Positions 8,379 to 17,636 of a DNA stretch of 41,840 bases are shown in pieces; positions within the stretch are counted from its first letter, which is position 1, and each line of letters opens with the position of its first letter. The notes below the pieces were generated by a model, which was not told where the DNA came from, made no database searches, and saw nothing but the letters and a program-made list of their open reading frames with translations. The stretch comes from an uncultured Marinoscillum sp. (GTDB lineage: Bacteria; Bacteroidota; Bacteroidia; Cytophagales; MED-G16), in assembly GCA_902529805.1 (NCBI GenBank), contig CABZXU010000001.1, positions 1-41,840 on the forward strand, in the 5' to 3' direction. The position numbers and the translations under genes were made by a program.

Positions 8379-11271
8379 TATGAATTTTTTAAAATATATT
8401 TTATTTTATTTTATTATTCTTTCTGTAAAAGTAATAGGTCAAGATAATTCTTTGAATACAAATAGCCTTGAATGGAGAAATATTGGTCCAGCAAATATGA
8501 TGGGAAGGATTGCTGCAATTGATGCAAGTAATACCGATTATCGAAAAGTATTAATTGCTTCTGCATCAGGAGGTGTATTTAAATCTAATAATGCTGGAGT
8601 TACATGGGAGAATATATTTGATTTTTATGGGGCAGGTTCAATAGGATCAGTCAAATTTGATCAACAAAATCTCAATACTATATGGGTAGGCACAGGAGAA
8701 TCAGCAAATAGAAATTCTAGTGCATGGGGAGATGGAATATATAAATCAATAGATGGTGGAAAATCATTTAAAAATATGGGTCTCAAATCAACACATCAAA
8801 TTGCGGAAATAGCTATTCATCCTAAGAATTCGAATATAGTTTATGCAGCAGCTGTTGGACATTTATGGGGATATTCCGGAGATAGAGGATTATTTAAAAC
8901 CGTAGATGGAGGAAAGTCATGGACAAAAGTATTAGGAGGTTTGCCTAATGATAAAAAAACTGGATGTACTGAAATAGTTTTTCATCCAAAAAATCCAGAT
9001 ATCATGTATGCAGGATTTTATCATAGATTAAGACAACCCGCTAGTTTTGTTAGCGGAGGAGAACAAGGCGGATTATTCAAATCAGTAGATGGAGGTGAAA
9101 CCTGGAAAAAAATAATCAAAGGACTAGCGAAAGGTAAAAGTGGAATGATAGATGTATCTATACATCAAAATAACCCTAAAATTATTGCAATGGCATATGA
9201 AGCAGATGAAAATTTACCTGAAAGCGAACCTGGAACAGGTGTATATATATCATATGATGAAGGAGAATCCTGGAATTTTCTTCTTAAACATGCAGTTAGA
9301 CCTTTTTATCATGGACAAATAGAGATTGATCCAATCAATCCTGATAACATCTATGTAGTATCAAGAGGTTTTATGATTTCAAATGATGGAGGTAAAACTT
9401 TTTCACAAAGAAGATGGAGAACTGATGGAGGGGACGATCATGATATGTGGATAGCTCCATACGACAATAAAATTATGTATTTAGCTACAGATCAAGGCTC
9501 AAGGTTATCTATAGATGGTGGCAAAACCTGGTTGTCACATAATAATATGGCTATTGGTCAATACTATGCAATCGGAGTAGATATGAGAGACCCGTATTAT
9601 GTTGGAGGAGGTCTACAAGACAATGGACTATGGATGACTCCGAGTAATAGTAGAGAATATAGAGGAATATTAAATATGCATAGTACATGGATTGCAGAAG
9701 GGGATGGATTCCATACTCAAATTGACCCTGAAGATTGGAGAACAGTATATACTGTTAATCATGTTGGATTTGTTGCTAGACAAAATATTGAAACTAGGGA
9801 ATATACTTTTATTACTCCAACACCTGAGACAATTATAAACTTTAAAGACTTTGTTAATTATAATTATGATGAAACAAGAAATAAATATACAATTGATCCA
9901 GGCGAACATTGGTTCTTTAGAGAAAGACCTGATAGACCTTTACTTCCCCCTCAATTTAGATTTAATTGGAGTAGTCCATTTATAATTTCTTCTCATGATT
10001 CAAAAAAAGTTTTGTTTGGTTCAAATCATCTTTTTCAATCACATAATAGAGGTGATAGCTGGAAAATAATTAGCCCTGATCTTACAACAAACGATAAAGA
10101 ACTTAGAAATACTTCTGATGGAGGTGGGCTTACAAATAGTAACACAGGTGGAGAAAATCATTTTACAATTATAACAATAAGTGACACCCCTCTTGATACT
10201 AATCTAATTTGGATTGGTACTGATGACGGAAATATTCAAATAACTAGAGATAATGGAATTAATTGGGAAAATGTTAGAAAAAATATTAAAGGAGTTCCAA
10301 ATAAAACATGGGTTAGTAGAGTCGAAGCATCAAAACATAAAAAAGGAAGAGCTTATGTTTCATTTGATAACCACCGATTTGATGATAATAAGCCTTATGT
10401 TTTTATGACTGATGATTATGGAAAATCTTGGACTAATATTAGTGCTAACTTACCATTAGATTATTCAGTTTATGTTATTAAAGAAGATTATATTGATGAA
10501 AATTTACTTTTTGTTGGAACTGAAAAGTCAGTATATTTTACAATAAATAAAGGAATAAATTGGGAAATGTTGGGTGATAAACTTCCTAGTGTAGCAATCC
10601 ATGACCTAGTTATTCATCCAAGGGATGGAGACTTAATTGCTGGAACACATGGAAGAAGTATATGGATATTAGATGATATTTCTCCACTCAGGAAATTAGA
10701 TAGAAAATCAAACAATCTTACTCCTACAAGAAAAGTTACCAAATGGATAAAAATAAATACAGGAAGAAAGCAACCTTTCTTTGAATTTAGAGGTAAAAAC
10801 CCACCAGATGGAGCAATTATAAATTTTTATAGTAATAAAAATTATAATGGAAAATTGACAGTAACCAATATGTCAGGGTTGAATATTTATTCAAAATCAA
10901 TTTCATTAAATAAAGGAATTAATAGATTTATTTGGCCCTTAAAGCTTGAAAGAAATAAAGAGGAATTAGATATTTACAAACAAAAATTTATTGACTTAGT
11001 TGATTATTTTAAAAGTAATGTTTCAAATAAGAAAATTCTAATGTCATTAGATTTCAATAAAACAAAATCTTTTAATGAAATAAACAAATTGAGAAAAGTT
11101 CTTCTTGATAATTATGGTATGTATGCTGAAGGAAAAAAAATATTCGGTGATAAAATTTATAAAAAATTTGATGCATCACCAGGAAATTATAAGGTTTATA
11201 TAGAATTAGATAATGGAGAAGTATACTCAAATACAATTGATGTTAGAGATGACCCTATTAAATCTAATTAA
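8368..11271 (+). CDS. Secreted Asp-box (BNR/sortilin-Vps10-like) beta-propeller protein
   Basis: A large exported protein of 967 residues. It has a hydrophobic signal peptide ending near VIGQ, and the mature protein begins with the family phrase WRNIGPANMMGRIAAI. At least ten Asp boxes of the S/T-x-D/N-x-G-x-S/T-W/F type are visible, for example SIDGGKSF, TVDGGKSW, SVDGGETW, SNDGGKTF and TDDYGKSW, marking one or two beta-propellers. Such proteins are often annotated as glycosyl hydrolase or Vps10-like, but no catalytic activity can be assigned. No type IX secretion tail is visible. The first ATG overlaps the previous gene by 11 bases; an in-frame ATG at 8380, directly after the upstream stop, is an equally good start. 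The end overlaps the convergent S9 gene by 8 bases. Confidence 0.78.
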   Translation: MNLNMNFLKYILFYFIILSVKVIGQDNSLNTNSLEWRNIGPANMMGRIAAIDASNTDYRKVLIASASGGVFKSNNAGVTWENIFDFYGAGSIGSVKFDQQNLNTIWVGTGESANRNSSAWGDGIYKSIDGGKSFKNMGLKSTHQIAEIAIHPKNSNIVYAAAVGHLWGYSGDRGLFKTVDGGKSWTKVLGGLPNDKKTGCTEIVFHPKNPDIMYAGFYHRLRQPASFVSGGEQGGLFKSVDGGETWKKIIKGLAKGKSGMIDVSIHQNNPKIIAMAYEADENLPESEPGTGVYISYDEGESWNFLLKHAVRPFYHGQIEIDPINPDNIYVVSRGFMISNDGGKTFSQRRWRTDGGDDHDMWIAPYDNKIMYLATDQGSRLSIDGGKTWLSHNNMAIGQYYAIGVDMRDPYYVGGGLQDNGLWMTPSNSREYRGILNMHSTWIAEGDGFHTQIDPEDWRTVYTVNHVGFVARQNIETREYTFITPTPETIINFKDFVNYNYDETRNKYTIDPGEHWFFRERPDRPLLPPQFRFNWSSPFIISSHDSKKVLFGSNHLFQSHNRGDSWKIISPDLTTNDKELRNTSDGGGLTNSNTGGENHFTIITISDTPLDTNLIWIGTDDGNIQITRDNGINWENVRKNIKGVPNKTWVSRVEASKHKKGRAYVSFDNHRFDDNKPYVFMTDDYGKSWTNISANLPLDYSVYVIKEDYIDENLLFVGTEKSVYFTINKGINWEMLGDKLPSVAIHDLVIHPRDGDLIAGTHGRSIWILDDISPLRKLDRKSNNLTPTRKVTKWIKINTGRKQPFFEFRGKNPPDGAIINFYSNKNYNGKLTVTNMSGLNIYSKSISLNKGINRFIWPLKLERNKEELDIYKQKFIDLVDYFKSNVSNKKILMSLDFNKTKSFNEINKLRKVLLDNYGMYAEGKKIFGDKIYKKFDASPGNYKVYIELDNGEVYSNTIDVRDDPIKSN

Positions 11272-13366
11272 TATCTCCTTTTGAAAGTCTTAGTAAAAAA
11301 TCAGCAGTAGCTTTATTTACATTCATTTGATTTTCAAACAGCATAAAATGATGAGTGTCATCAACTATAACCATTGTTTCAATGTAAACTTTTTTATTTC
11401 TTAATCTTTGCACAAGATCTGTACTCTGTCTGAAATCCACATTTCTATCGTCATCCGCATGAATTATTAAAACAGGAGATTCCCATGTATCAACATCAGC
11501 AACTGGAGACGATTCCCATGCCGTAGTTCTACCAAGGTTATAATCAGAGGGTTTTTCATAATAATTAGAATTTAGGTAACTATATCTTGTCCAATCATGT
11601 ACACCATGTATATCAACCCCTCCTGCAAATAATTCAGAATCCCTTCCTAAAGCCATCGCTGTTAAAAAGCCTCCATAACTACCCCCATAAACATAAATCC
11701 TTTTTGGATCTATATTTTTTTGAGACTTTAACCATAAACCAGAAGCTTTAATATCTTGATATTCAGAAGCTCCTTTAGCCCTTCCATCAATTGGATTATG
11801 AAATTCATATCCATATCCAATTCCTAATCTGAAATTTACTGAAATCACTACAAATCCTTGATTTGCTAAGTATTGATTTAAGGCATAAGCATTAGAATAA
11901 TAGGATGAATAATGCCATCCTAATAACATTTGTCTTGGAGGACCTCCATGAATATAAATAACAGCAGGTTTATTTTTTTTACCATCATTTTTTTCAAATT
12001 TCGTTGCATGAATTTGAATACCATCAAGAGAATTAAATTTTATTTGGGTAGGAACAACCATTTTTTTTGATGGAAAATCATTAGGAATCCTATCTTGTGA
12101 CAATATTTTTTTTGAACTTTTTTCTAAATTAATTATAGTTGGGAGAGGAGGTCTTGAGGAAGTAGCACTTATGTATGCAATATTTTTTAAATCTCCTGTA
12201 ACTAGTGGCGTCCACTCCAATCCTTTTCCATTTGTTAATACCTCCATATTAGACTTATCTACTGAAACTTTAACTATATGCCTTCTATCAATATCATATT
12301 TATCATCACCAGTGTTGGCAGTAAAAACAATTGATTTTTTGTCTGGTGAGAGTTTTATATATTCACACATAAATTCACCGGGTGTAAGTAGTAACTCTTC
12401 CCCGCCATCTTCTGAAATAGAATAAAGATGAGGCCACCCATCATGATAAGAAAGAAAGACAATTCTATTTTTTGCCCAATGTAAATTTGTTCCTCCATGA
12501 GTTCTTGGAAGTGATCCTCTTAGAGTTTTAGGTGGTTCCCATAAAACTTTAGATTTTGAAGAGTTTAAGTTAGTCTTAACAATTTTCCATGGAATATGCC
12601 TTGCACCAAGAAATGAATCAGGCTTTCCAGCTGCTCCAGGTCGTCTAATAAAAACAACTTCAGTACCATCAGGAGACCATCTTGGAGACGAATCTCTATC
12701 AAATGATGGGTCAAGCCATTTAATTGGAATATCTTTATTTTGAAAAATCCCTATAAATGACCTATCAGTCCTATATGATACAAATGCAACTTTTGTTCCA
12801 TCAGGAGACCAAATATGAGATCCATTTCTACCTCTTGAATGAAAAAGTTTTTTTGGTTCACCCTCACCATTGATAGATGATACCCATAATTGTCCATTTT
12901 TAATGTAAGCAACTTTATCATTATTAGGAGAAATCACTGGATTAATTCCTTCGTCAATTAAAATTGGAATTCCACCAGAAAAAGGAAAACTCCAAATTTG
13001 TACTTTAGGTGGTAATGGATTAAAAGTTGGATTTACAGGTAACTCATCATCCCAATTAGATCCAAAATCACCTCCTCTAACATAAACAACCCAATTTCCA
13101 TCTGATGAAACAGATAGACTAGATATTTCTTGTCCATCATCAGACATATATGAAGTTAGTCGCCTAGGTATAAAATCATTTCCTTCTGCTACATAAATAT
13201 TTCTTTTGCCCTGTTCATCAAACGCCCAAGCAATTTTGGAGGATTTAGAAGATCCAGTTAATTCATTAGGAAATGGATAAGATTTTATTTGATCTAAAGT
13301 GAAATCTTGAGATAAAAGATCAAAAGAAAAAAATAAAAAGAATAAAAAGAAATTATTTGTTTTCAT
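11264..13366 (-). CDS. Secreted S9 prolyl oligopeptidase-family peptidase
   Basis: A 700-residue exported serine peptidase. The signal peptide ends near LLSQ (residue 20). Residues about 40-430 form a TolB/WD40-like propeller with repeated SPDGTKVAF and SPDGTEVVF strands. The C-terminal alpha/beta hydrolase has HGGPPRQM (oxyanion region, about 473-480), the nucleophile Ser563 in GGSYGG, Asp640 in HADDDRNV and His672 in DDTHHF, a complete triad. It would cleave short peptides in the periplasm. The start overlaps the end of an upstream small membrane-protein gene by 14 bases, implying translational coupling, and an S10 carboxypeptidase lies just upstream in the same direction. The exact specificity (DPP-IV-like or acylaminoacyl) is undetermined. 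Confidence 0.87.
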   Translation of the reverse strand: MKTNNFFLFFLFFSFDLLSQDFTLDQIKSYPFPNELTGSSKSSKIAWAFDEQGKRNIYVAEGNDFIPRRLTSYMSDDGQEISSLSVSSDGNWVVYVRGGDFGSNWDDELPVNPTFNPLPPKVQIWSFPFSGGIPILIDEGINPVISPNNDKVAYIKNGQLWVSSINGEGEPKKLFHSRGRNGSHIWSPDGTKVAFVSYRTDRSFIGIFQNKDIPIKWLDPSFDRDSSPRWSPDGTEVVFIRRPGAAGKPDSFLGARHIPWKIVKTNLNSSKSKVLWEPPKTLRGSLPRTHGGTNLHWAKNRIVFLSYHDGWPHLYSISEDGGEELLLTPGEFMCEYIKLSPDKKSIVFTANTGDDKYDIDRRHIVKVSVDKSNMEVLTNGKGLEWTPLVTGDLKNIAYISATSSRPPLPTIINLEKSSKKILSQDRIPNDFPSKKMVVPTQIKFNSLDGIQIHATKFEKNDGKKNKPAVIYIHGGPPRQMLLGWHYSSYYSNAYALNQYLANQGFVVISVNFRLGIGYGYEFHNPIDGRAKGASEYQDIKASGLWLKSQKNIDPKRIYVYGGSYGGFLTAMALGRDSELFAGGVDIHGVHDWTRYSYLNSNYYEKPSDYNLGRTTAWESSPVADVDTWESPVLIIHADDDRNVDFRQSTDLVQRLRNKKVYIETMVIVDDTHHFMLFENQMNVNKATADFLLRLSKGDIN

Positions 13367-13802
13367 AAGAACCTATTTTTATGTGAGCATATAAACTTAA
13401 AGTAAATAAAACAAGAGCAGCCCACATCAAATAAATAAAATGTGAACTAGGTATCCAATTGTAAGCTAGAATTAAATTAACAATCAATAAACTTCCTAAA
13501 GCGTAAAATATCCTTATTCTAACATAAGAAATTTTTAATATTTTTTCAGAAGAAAATGCTAAAAGCATTGTGCCAATCCCTACTACATATAAACCTAAAA
13601 ATCTATATATCTGAGTTAAATATCCTGACAAAGTTTTGTTTTTTTCAGATGAAAAAAGTTCATCAAATGTCATATTTAATCTTTCCTCATTAGCAACTTG
13701 ATCCAACATCCATGGTTCATCTGAAATCATCCATCTAACTCCAGATATTATTAAAGTTACACAAATTAAAAGAAGAGGTATTCTTAATAAATATTTTATC
13801 AT
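13353..13802 (-). CDS. Small membrane protein of unknown function
   Basis: A 149-residue protein that I do not recognise. It shows four hydrophobic helices: roughly residues 4-24, 66-84, 92-112 and 119-140. A soluble loop of about 40 residues follows helix 1 and contains MISDEPWMLDQ. That topology is that of a small integral inner-membrane protein. It is sandwiched between two peptidase genes on the same strand: its start is 6 bases after the S10 stop and its end overlaps the S9 start by 14 bases. Cotranscription is therefore likely, and a role connected with the peptidases is possible but unsupported. Confidence 0.65.
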   Translation of the reverse strand: MIKYLLRIPLLLICVTLIISGVRWMISDEPWMLDQVANEERLNMTFDELFSSEKNKTLSGYLTQIYRFLGLYVVGIGTMLLAFSSEKILKISYVRIRIFYALGSLLIVNLILAYNWIPSSHFIYLMWAALVLFTLSLYAHIKIGSYENK

Positions 13803-13808
13803 TAATAT

Positions 13809-15284
13809 CTAATATTTTGCTGAGCTTTTTGGTAATGTTTTAGATATAAACTCTCTAATATCATCATTGGAGTTCTTCAAATCCTCTCTCCTTAGATACA
13901 TCATATGTCCACTCTCATATCCTTTAAAATACAATCGATCTTTCATCTTTCCACTTGGATCGATATGCCACATAGTATACTTAGCATCATAGTATTGTGT
14001 AGCACCATCATAATAACCTGACTGAATCATTACATTAAGAAATGGATTTTTTGCCATGGCCTGTCTTAAATTATCTCCCGTTTTGTCATTATCCCGATTC
14101 CATGGCCTAACATTTCCCCAAACATTATAGTTCATATTAGTTTCATACTTTAATTCATTTTTTAAATAGTATTGCATTGCAGGAGTAAAAGCATGATCCC
14201 ATGCATCAAGCTCTGGATAACTACCAACAGTTACTCCAGCATTTTTTTTATCTATACCTCTATATCTTGAATCTAATCTTCCTAGAATAAAACCTTCATT
14301 ATACAATAATTTTTTCCAAAAGTATTGATTTGTTACATCAAGATTGTTATCAATAAAATCTCTTTCAGTTAAACCTGAATATCTTCCAGCAGCTTTAGCT
14401 ATTTCTTTTCTTTTTGAATCTGAAACTGAATTTCCAAGAGTGATTGCAGGTAAAAATTCATTGATAGTAAATTTTTCAACCTCATCCAATAAATCTAAAA
14501 GTTGTTTATTTTGTAATTCATCCTCTAATTTTTTATGATACCAAGCGGTAGCTGCAAAGTATGGTAATCTTAAAGCAGAATTAACAGGCCCGTCTCTTTT
14601 AATTCCAAGACCAGTAGGTGAAACTAAAATAACACCATTTAAATATGTAGTATGCCATCTACTTTGAAGTTCTAATGCAAGGCCAGAGCATCTTGTTGTA
14701 CCATAACTTTCGCCTATTAGATATTTTGGTGAAAGCCATCTATTATATTTATTTATAAAATCTTCTATCCACTGTGCTAGATATTTTATATCAGAATTTA
14801 CACCAAAAAAATTCGCTCTATCATAATCTTTATCTAGAATTCTAGAGAGTCCGACATTTACTGGATTAACATATACAATATCTGCTACATCAATAATTGA
14901 ATACGGATTATCTTTAATACCATATGGTTGTGTCGGAAAACCTTCATCATCAATATTTAAAGTTCTTGGGCTAGTATACCCCATATGCATCCATATAGAT
15001 GCTGCTCCTGGCCCTCCGTTGAAAGAAATAAAAAGAGGTCTTTTTTTTACATCTTTTACATCTGTTCTTTTATAATAGGTATAAAATAAAGTAGCCACAG
15101 CTTTATCATCCTCACTCCAAACAGGGAGTGTTCCCGCTGTTGCAGAATAAGGAATCCTGTTTCCATTCACTGTTACAAAATGATTGGTAACCACACTACT
15201 TTCTGCTTCGATACTTCTAGTTTGCGCATAAGAATTAGTAAAAAAAATACTTAAAAAAATTATTTGGATTATTGTTGTTTTCAT
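13809..15284 (-). CDS. Secreted S10 serine carboxypeptidase
   Basis: A member of peptidase family S10, which removes C-terminal residues from peptides. The frame is open up to 15344, but the ATG at 15284 gives a clean signal peptide (MKTTIIQIIFLSIFFTNSYA), so I use that start (491 residues). Key elements are ISFNGGPGAAS (oxyanion and substrate-binding loop), YVNPVNVGLS, the nucleophile Ser193 in GESYGT, Asp426 in SGYYDGATQ and His460 in YESGHMMY, which form a complete triad. The family is best known from eukaryotic vacuoles and lysosomes but has secreted bacterial members. It heads a minus-strand operon with a membrane protein and an S9 peptidase, pointing to periplasmic peptide degradation. 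Confidence 0.85.
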   Translation of the reverse strand: MKTTIIQIIFLSIFFTNSYAQTRSIEAESSVVTNHFVTVNGNRIPYSATAGTLPVWSEDDKAVATLFYTYYKRTDVKDVKKRPLFISFNGGPGAASIWMHMGYTSPRTLNIDDEGFPTQPYGIKDNPYSIIDVADIVYVNPVNVGLSRILDKDYDRANFFGVNSDIKYLAQWIEDFINKYNRWLSPKYLIGESYGTTRCSGLALELQSRWHTTYLNGVILVSPTGLGIKRDGPVNSALRLPYFAATAWYHKKLEDELQNKQLLDLLDEVEKFTINEFLPAITLGNSVSDSKRKEIAKAAGRYSGLTERDFIDNNLDVTNQYFWKKLLYNEGFILGRLDSRYRGIDKKNAGVTVGSYPELDAWDHAFTPAMQYYLKNELKYETNMNYNVWGNVRPWNRDNDKTGDNLRQAMAKNPFLNVMIQSGYYDGATQYYDAKYTMWHIDPSGKMKDRLYFKGYESGHMMYLRREDLKNSNDDIREFISKTLPKSSAKY

Positions 15285-15336
15285 TTTAATAAAAATTTTT
15301 ATTATTAAATATATTAAATAATTATTGAACAACTTA

Positions 15337-15351
15337 TTTAGCATTGCTAAA
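15337..15351. promoter_or_regulatory. Perfect inverted repeat in divergent promoter region
   Basis: TTTAGCATTGCTAAA is an inverted repeat with 7-bp arms and a 1-base centre. It lies between the divergent S10 peptidase start (15284) and nuclease start (15370). It could be an operator for either gene. In AT-rich DNA a single short palindrome may also be chance, so this is listed with low confidence. It falls inside the S10 frame only if the longer, less likely start at 15344 is used. Confidence 0.25.
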
Positions 15352-15369
15352 CTTGTATAAATTATTTCA

Positions 15370-16131
15370 ATGGATTTAAATATACTAAAAGATAAAAATT
15401 CTCATCCAAGAGACTCTAGAATAAAATTTGATTCAGAAAATCATATTTATTCGGTTGATGATAACAATAATTATAACTCAGTTACTCAATTAATTAGTAA
15501 TTTTTTTCCACGCTTTGATAAAGATTATTGGGCAAATAAGGAAAGTATTAAAACTGGAATGCCTAAAAAAGAAATAATTAAAGGATGGGATGAAAAAGGA
15601 AGAAAAGCAAGAGAATCAGGTACTCATATGCACTTACAAATTGAAAAATATTATAACAATATTGAATATGAAAAAAACATTGAAATCTTAAAGTTTTTAG
15701 AATTTGAAAAAAAATATATTAAAGACAAACACCAACCATATAGAACAGAATGGAAAATATTTGACGAAGATAGTTTTCTTGCCGGAACAGTTGATATGGT
15801 TTATAAAAAAAAAGAAGGCGAATTATTTATTTTTGATTGGAAAAGAAGCAAGAATATTATTAATAAAGATGGGACAATAGACAATAAGAATCCTTTTGAA
15901 AATGGTAAAAAAGGATTAAGTCATCTTAGTTCTACCGATTACAATAAATATACCCTTCAACAGAATATTTATAAATATATTTTAGAGAAAAATTATGATA
16001 AAAAAATTTCAAGTATGAATTTATTAATCCTTCATCCTAATTATTTAACCTTTCATATAGTTCAAGTTCCTGAAATGAAAGATGAAACTGAATACTTAAT
16101 TGAGAAAAGTAAAAAAAATATTACATTATGA
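15370..16131 (+). CDS. PD-(D/E)XK nuclease, RecB/Cas4-like
   Basis: A 253-residue predicted DNA nuclease. The motifs follow the RecB-type PD-(D/E)XK order: a helix with GTHMHLQIE (His86/His88 region), then GTVDMVY with Asp142, the FIFDWKRSK strand with Asp156 and Lys158, and a QxxxY helix (Gln197, Tyr201). All residues needed for two-metal cleavage appear present. The N-terminal HIYSVDDNNNYNSVTQLI resembles phage and RecB-like exonucleases that recognise DNA ends. Its stop overlaps the start of the methyltransferase-glycosylase gene as ATGA (16128-16131), so the two are translationally coupled. No cas or recombination genes are near. The nuclease class is well supported; its biological substrate is unknown. 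Confidence 0.75.
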   Translation: MDLNILKDKNSHPRDSRIKFDSENHIYSVDDNNNYNSVTQLISNFFPRFDKDYWANKESIKTGMPKKEIIKGWDEKGRKARESGTHMHLQIEKYYNNIEYEKNIEILKFLEFEKKYIKDKHQPYRTEWKIFDEDSFLAGTVDMVYKKKEGELFIFDWKRSKNIINKDGTIDNKNPFENGKKGLSHLSSTDYNKYTLQQNIYKYILEKNYDKKISSMNLLILHPNYLTFHIVQVPEMKDETEYLIEKSKKNITL

Positions 16132-17633
16132 ATATTAGTTATCCTGCCATTTTAGATGGTGGACTATCATATCCATTGGAAAAAAACGGATTAGATATTA
16201 AAAACGATTTATGGGTATCTGAATTATTAATTTCCAATCCAAAAGCAATAAAAAAAGCACATATTGATTATATAGACTCTGGAGCTGAAATTATAACTTC
16301 TTCTAGCTACCAAGCATCATTCAATTTGTTGAAAAATAGAGGATATGATGAATCAAAATCCAAAGAAATAATATTAAAATCAATAAAAATATTAAAGCAT
16401 CTAAAAAAAAAATATAAGAAAAATTTCATCATAGCAGCTAGCATAGGCCCATATGGATCATCACTTGCAGATGGTTCTGAATATAAAGGTTTAAAAAATA
16501 TTGATGAAGAAAAAGTTTATAAATTCTACAAAAAAAAAGTTGATATTTTAGATAAATCAGAAGCGGATTTATTAGCATTTGAAACAATCCCAAGTTTTAA
16601 AGAAGCCAAAATAATATCAGAAATTATAAAATCTGCAAAAAAAAAGTGTTGGATTTCATTTAGTTGTCAAAATGAAAAAGAAATAAATGATGGGACTCAT
16701 ATAGAAAAATGTTGCATCCTTCTAAAAAATCATCCTAAAGTTTTTGCAATTGGAATTAATTGTACATCCCCTATCTATATATCAAATTTGATTCAAATTA
16801 TCAAAAAAATAATTATAAATAAAAAAATTATTGCATACCCAAATTCAGGTGAAGTATATGATGGTAAAAAAAAAGTTTGGAGAGGAAGTGTAATCAATTC
16901 TTTTGAATCATATATTGATGAATGGTTAACATTAGGAGTTGATATTTTAGGAGGTTGTTGTAGAGTTGGGCCTGAAGAAATAAAAAAAATTAAAACAAAA
17001 GCTGATTTATTTAAATTATATGGGAAAAAAAAATTTTCTAAACCATTTGAAAAGTTAAAATCTGATCCAGTTATGAAATTTTTAATTTCAAAATTTGGAA
17101 AAAATATTGATTTAACGGACAGATATAATTCCAATTATTCAAAAGCATTATCCGATCTAATAATTGAGCAACAAATAAGTTTCAAAGCTGCTATAACAAT
17201 AAAAAAAAAATTTAATTCATTAATTAAAAATTTGACAAATAATGAAATTATAAAATTGCCTTCAAAAAATTTTCAAAGTATTGGAATTTCAAAAAGAAAA
17301 ATTGAATATATAAAAAATGTATATGAGTTTTTTAAAACCCAAAATAATAACTTAAAAGAAATGTCCGATCAAGAAGTAATACAATATTTAACTAAAATAA
17401 AAGGAGTTGGAAAATGGACTGCAGAAATGTTTTTGATATTTATATTATTTAGAACGAACATTTTTTCTAATAATGATCTTGCCTTAATTAATAGTATAAA
17501 AATTAATTATGGAATTAAAAACTTAACTGAAAATAAACTTGAAAAATTAATTAATTTATGGAATCCATATAAAACCATAGCTTCATTGTTACTATGGAAA
17601 TCCATTGAAGAAAAGATTTTTTATAAAAAATAA
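16128..17633 (+). CDS. Homocysteine S-methyltransferase / AlkA-like DNA glycosylase fusion
   Basis: One uninterrupted 501-codon frame carrying two enzyme domains. Residues 1 to about 295 are a homocysteine S-methyltransferase (MmuM-like): LDGGLSYPLE at the start, then zinc ligands Cys212 in GINCTSP and Cys277/Cys278 in LGGCCRVGP. It would make methionine from homocysteine using S-methylmethionine or AdoMet. Residues about 310-500 match DNA-3-methyladenine glycosylase II (AlkA/HhH-GPD): LIIEQQIS, GISKRKIEYI, the helix-hairpin-helix KGVGKWTAEMF (425-435) and the catalytic-position Asp450 in SNNDLAL. Each part has about the length of the stand-alone enzyme (about 300 and 200 residues) with key residues intact. 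There is no stop or frameshift at the junction near base 17020. Translation couples to the nuclease through ATGA. Confidence 0.8.
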   Translation: MNISYPAILDGGLSYPLEKNGLDIKNDLWVSELLISNPKAIKKAHIDYIDSGAEIITSSSYQASFNLLKNRGYDESKSKEIILKSIKILKHLKKKYKKNFIIAASIGPYGSSLADGSEYKGLKNIDEEKVYKFYKKKVDILDKSEADLLAFETIPSFKEAKIISEIIKSAKKKCWISFSCQNEKEINDGTHIEKCCILLKNHPKVFAIGINCTSPIYISNLIQIIKKIIINKKIIAYPNSGEVYDGKKKVWRGSVINSFESYIDEWLTLGVDILGGCCRVGPEEIKKIKTKADLFKLYGKKKFSKPFEKLKSDPVMKFLISKFGKNIDLTDRYNSNYSKALSDLIIEQQISFKAAITIKKKFNSLIKNLTNNEIIKLPSKNFQSIGISKRKIEYIKNVYEFFKTQNNNLKEMSDQEVIQYLTKIKGVGKWTAEMFLIFILFRTNIFSNNDLALINSIKINYGIKNLTENKLEKLINLWNPYKTIASLLLWKSIEEKIFYKK

Positions 17634-17636
17634 ATT

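Noticed and set aside
15285-15344. Longer N-terminus for the S10 carboxypeptidase
   Set aside because: It would add 20 residues before a normal signal peptide and cover the divergent promoter region; the ATG at 15284 fits better.
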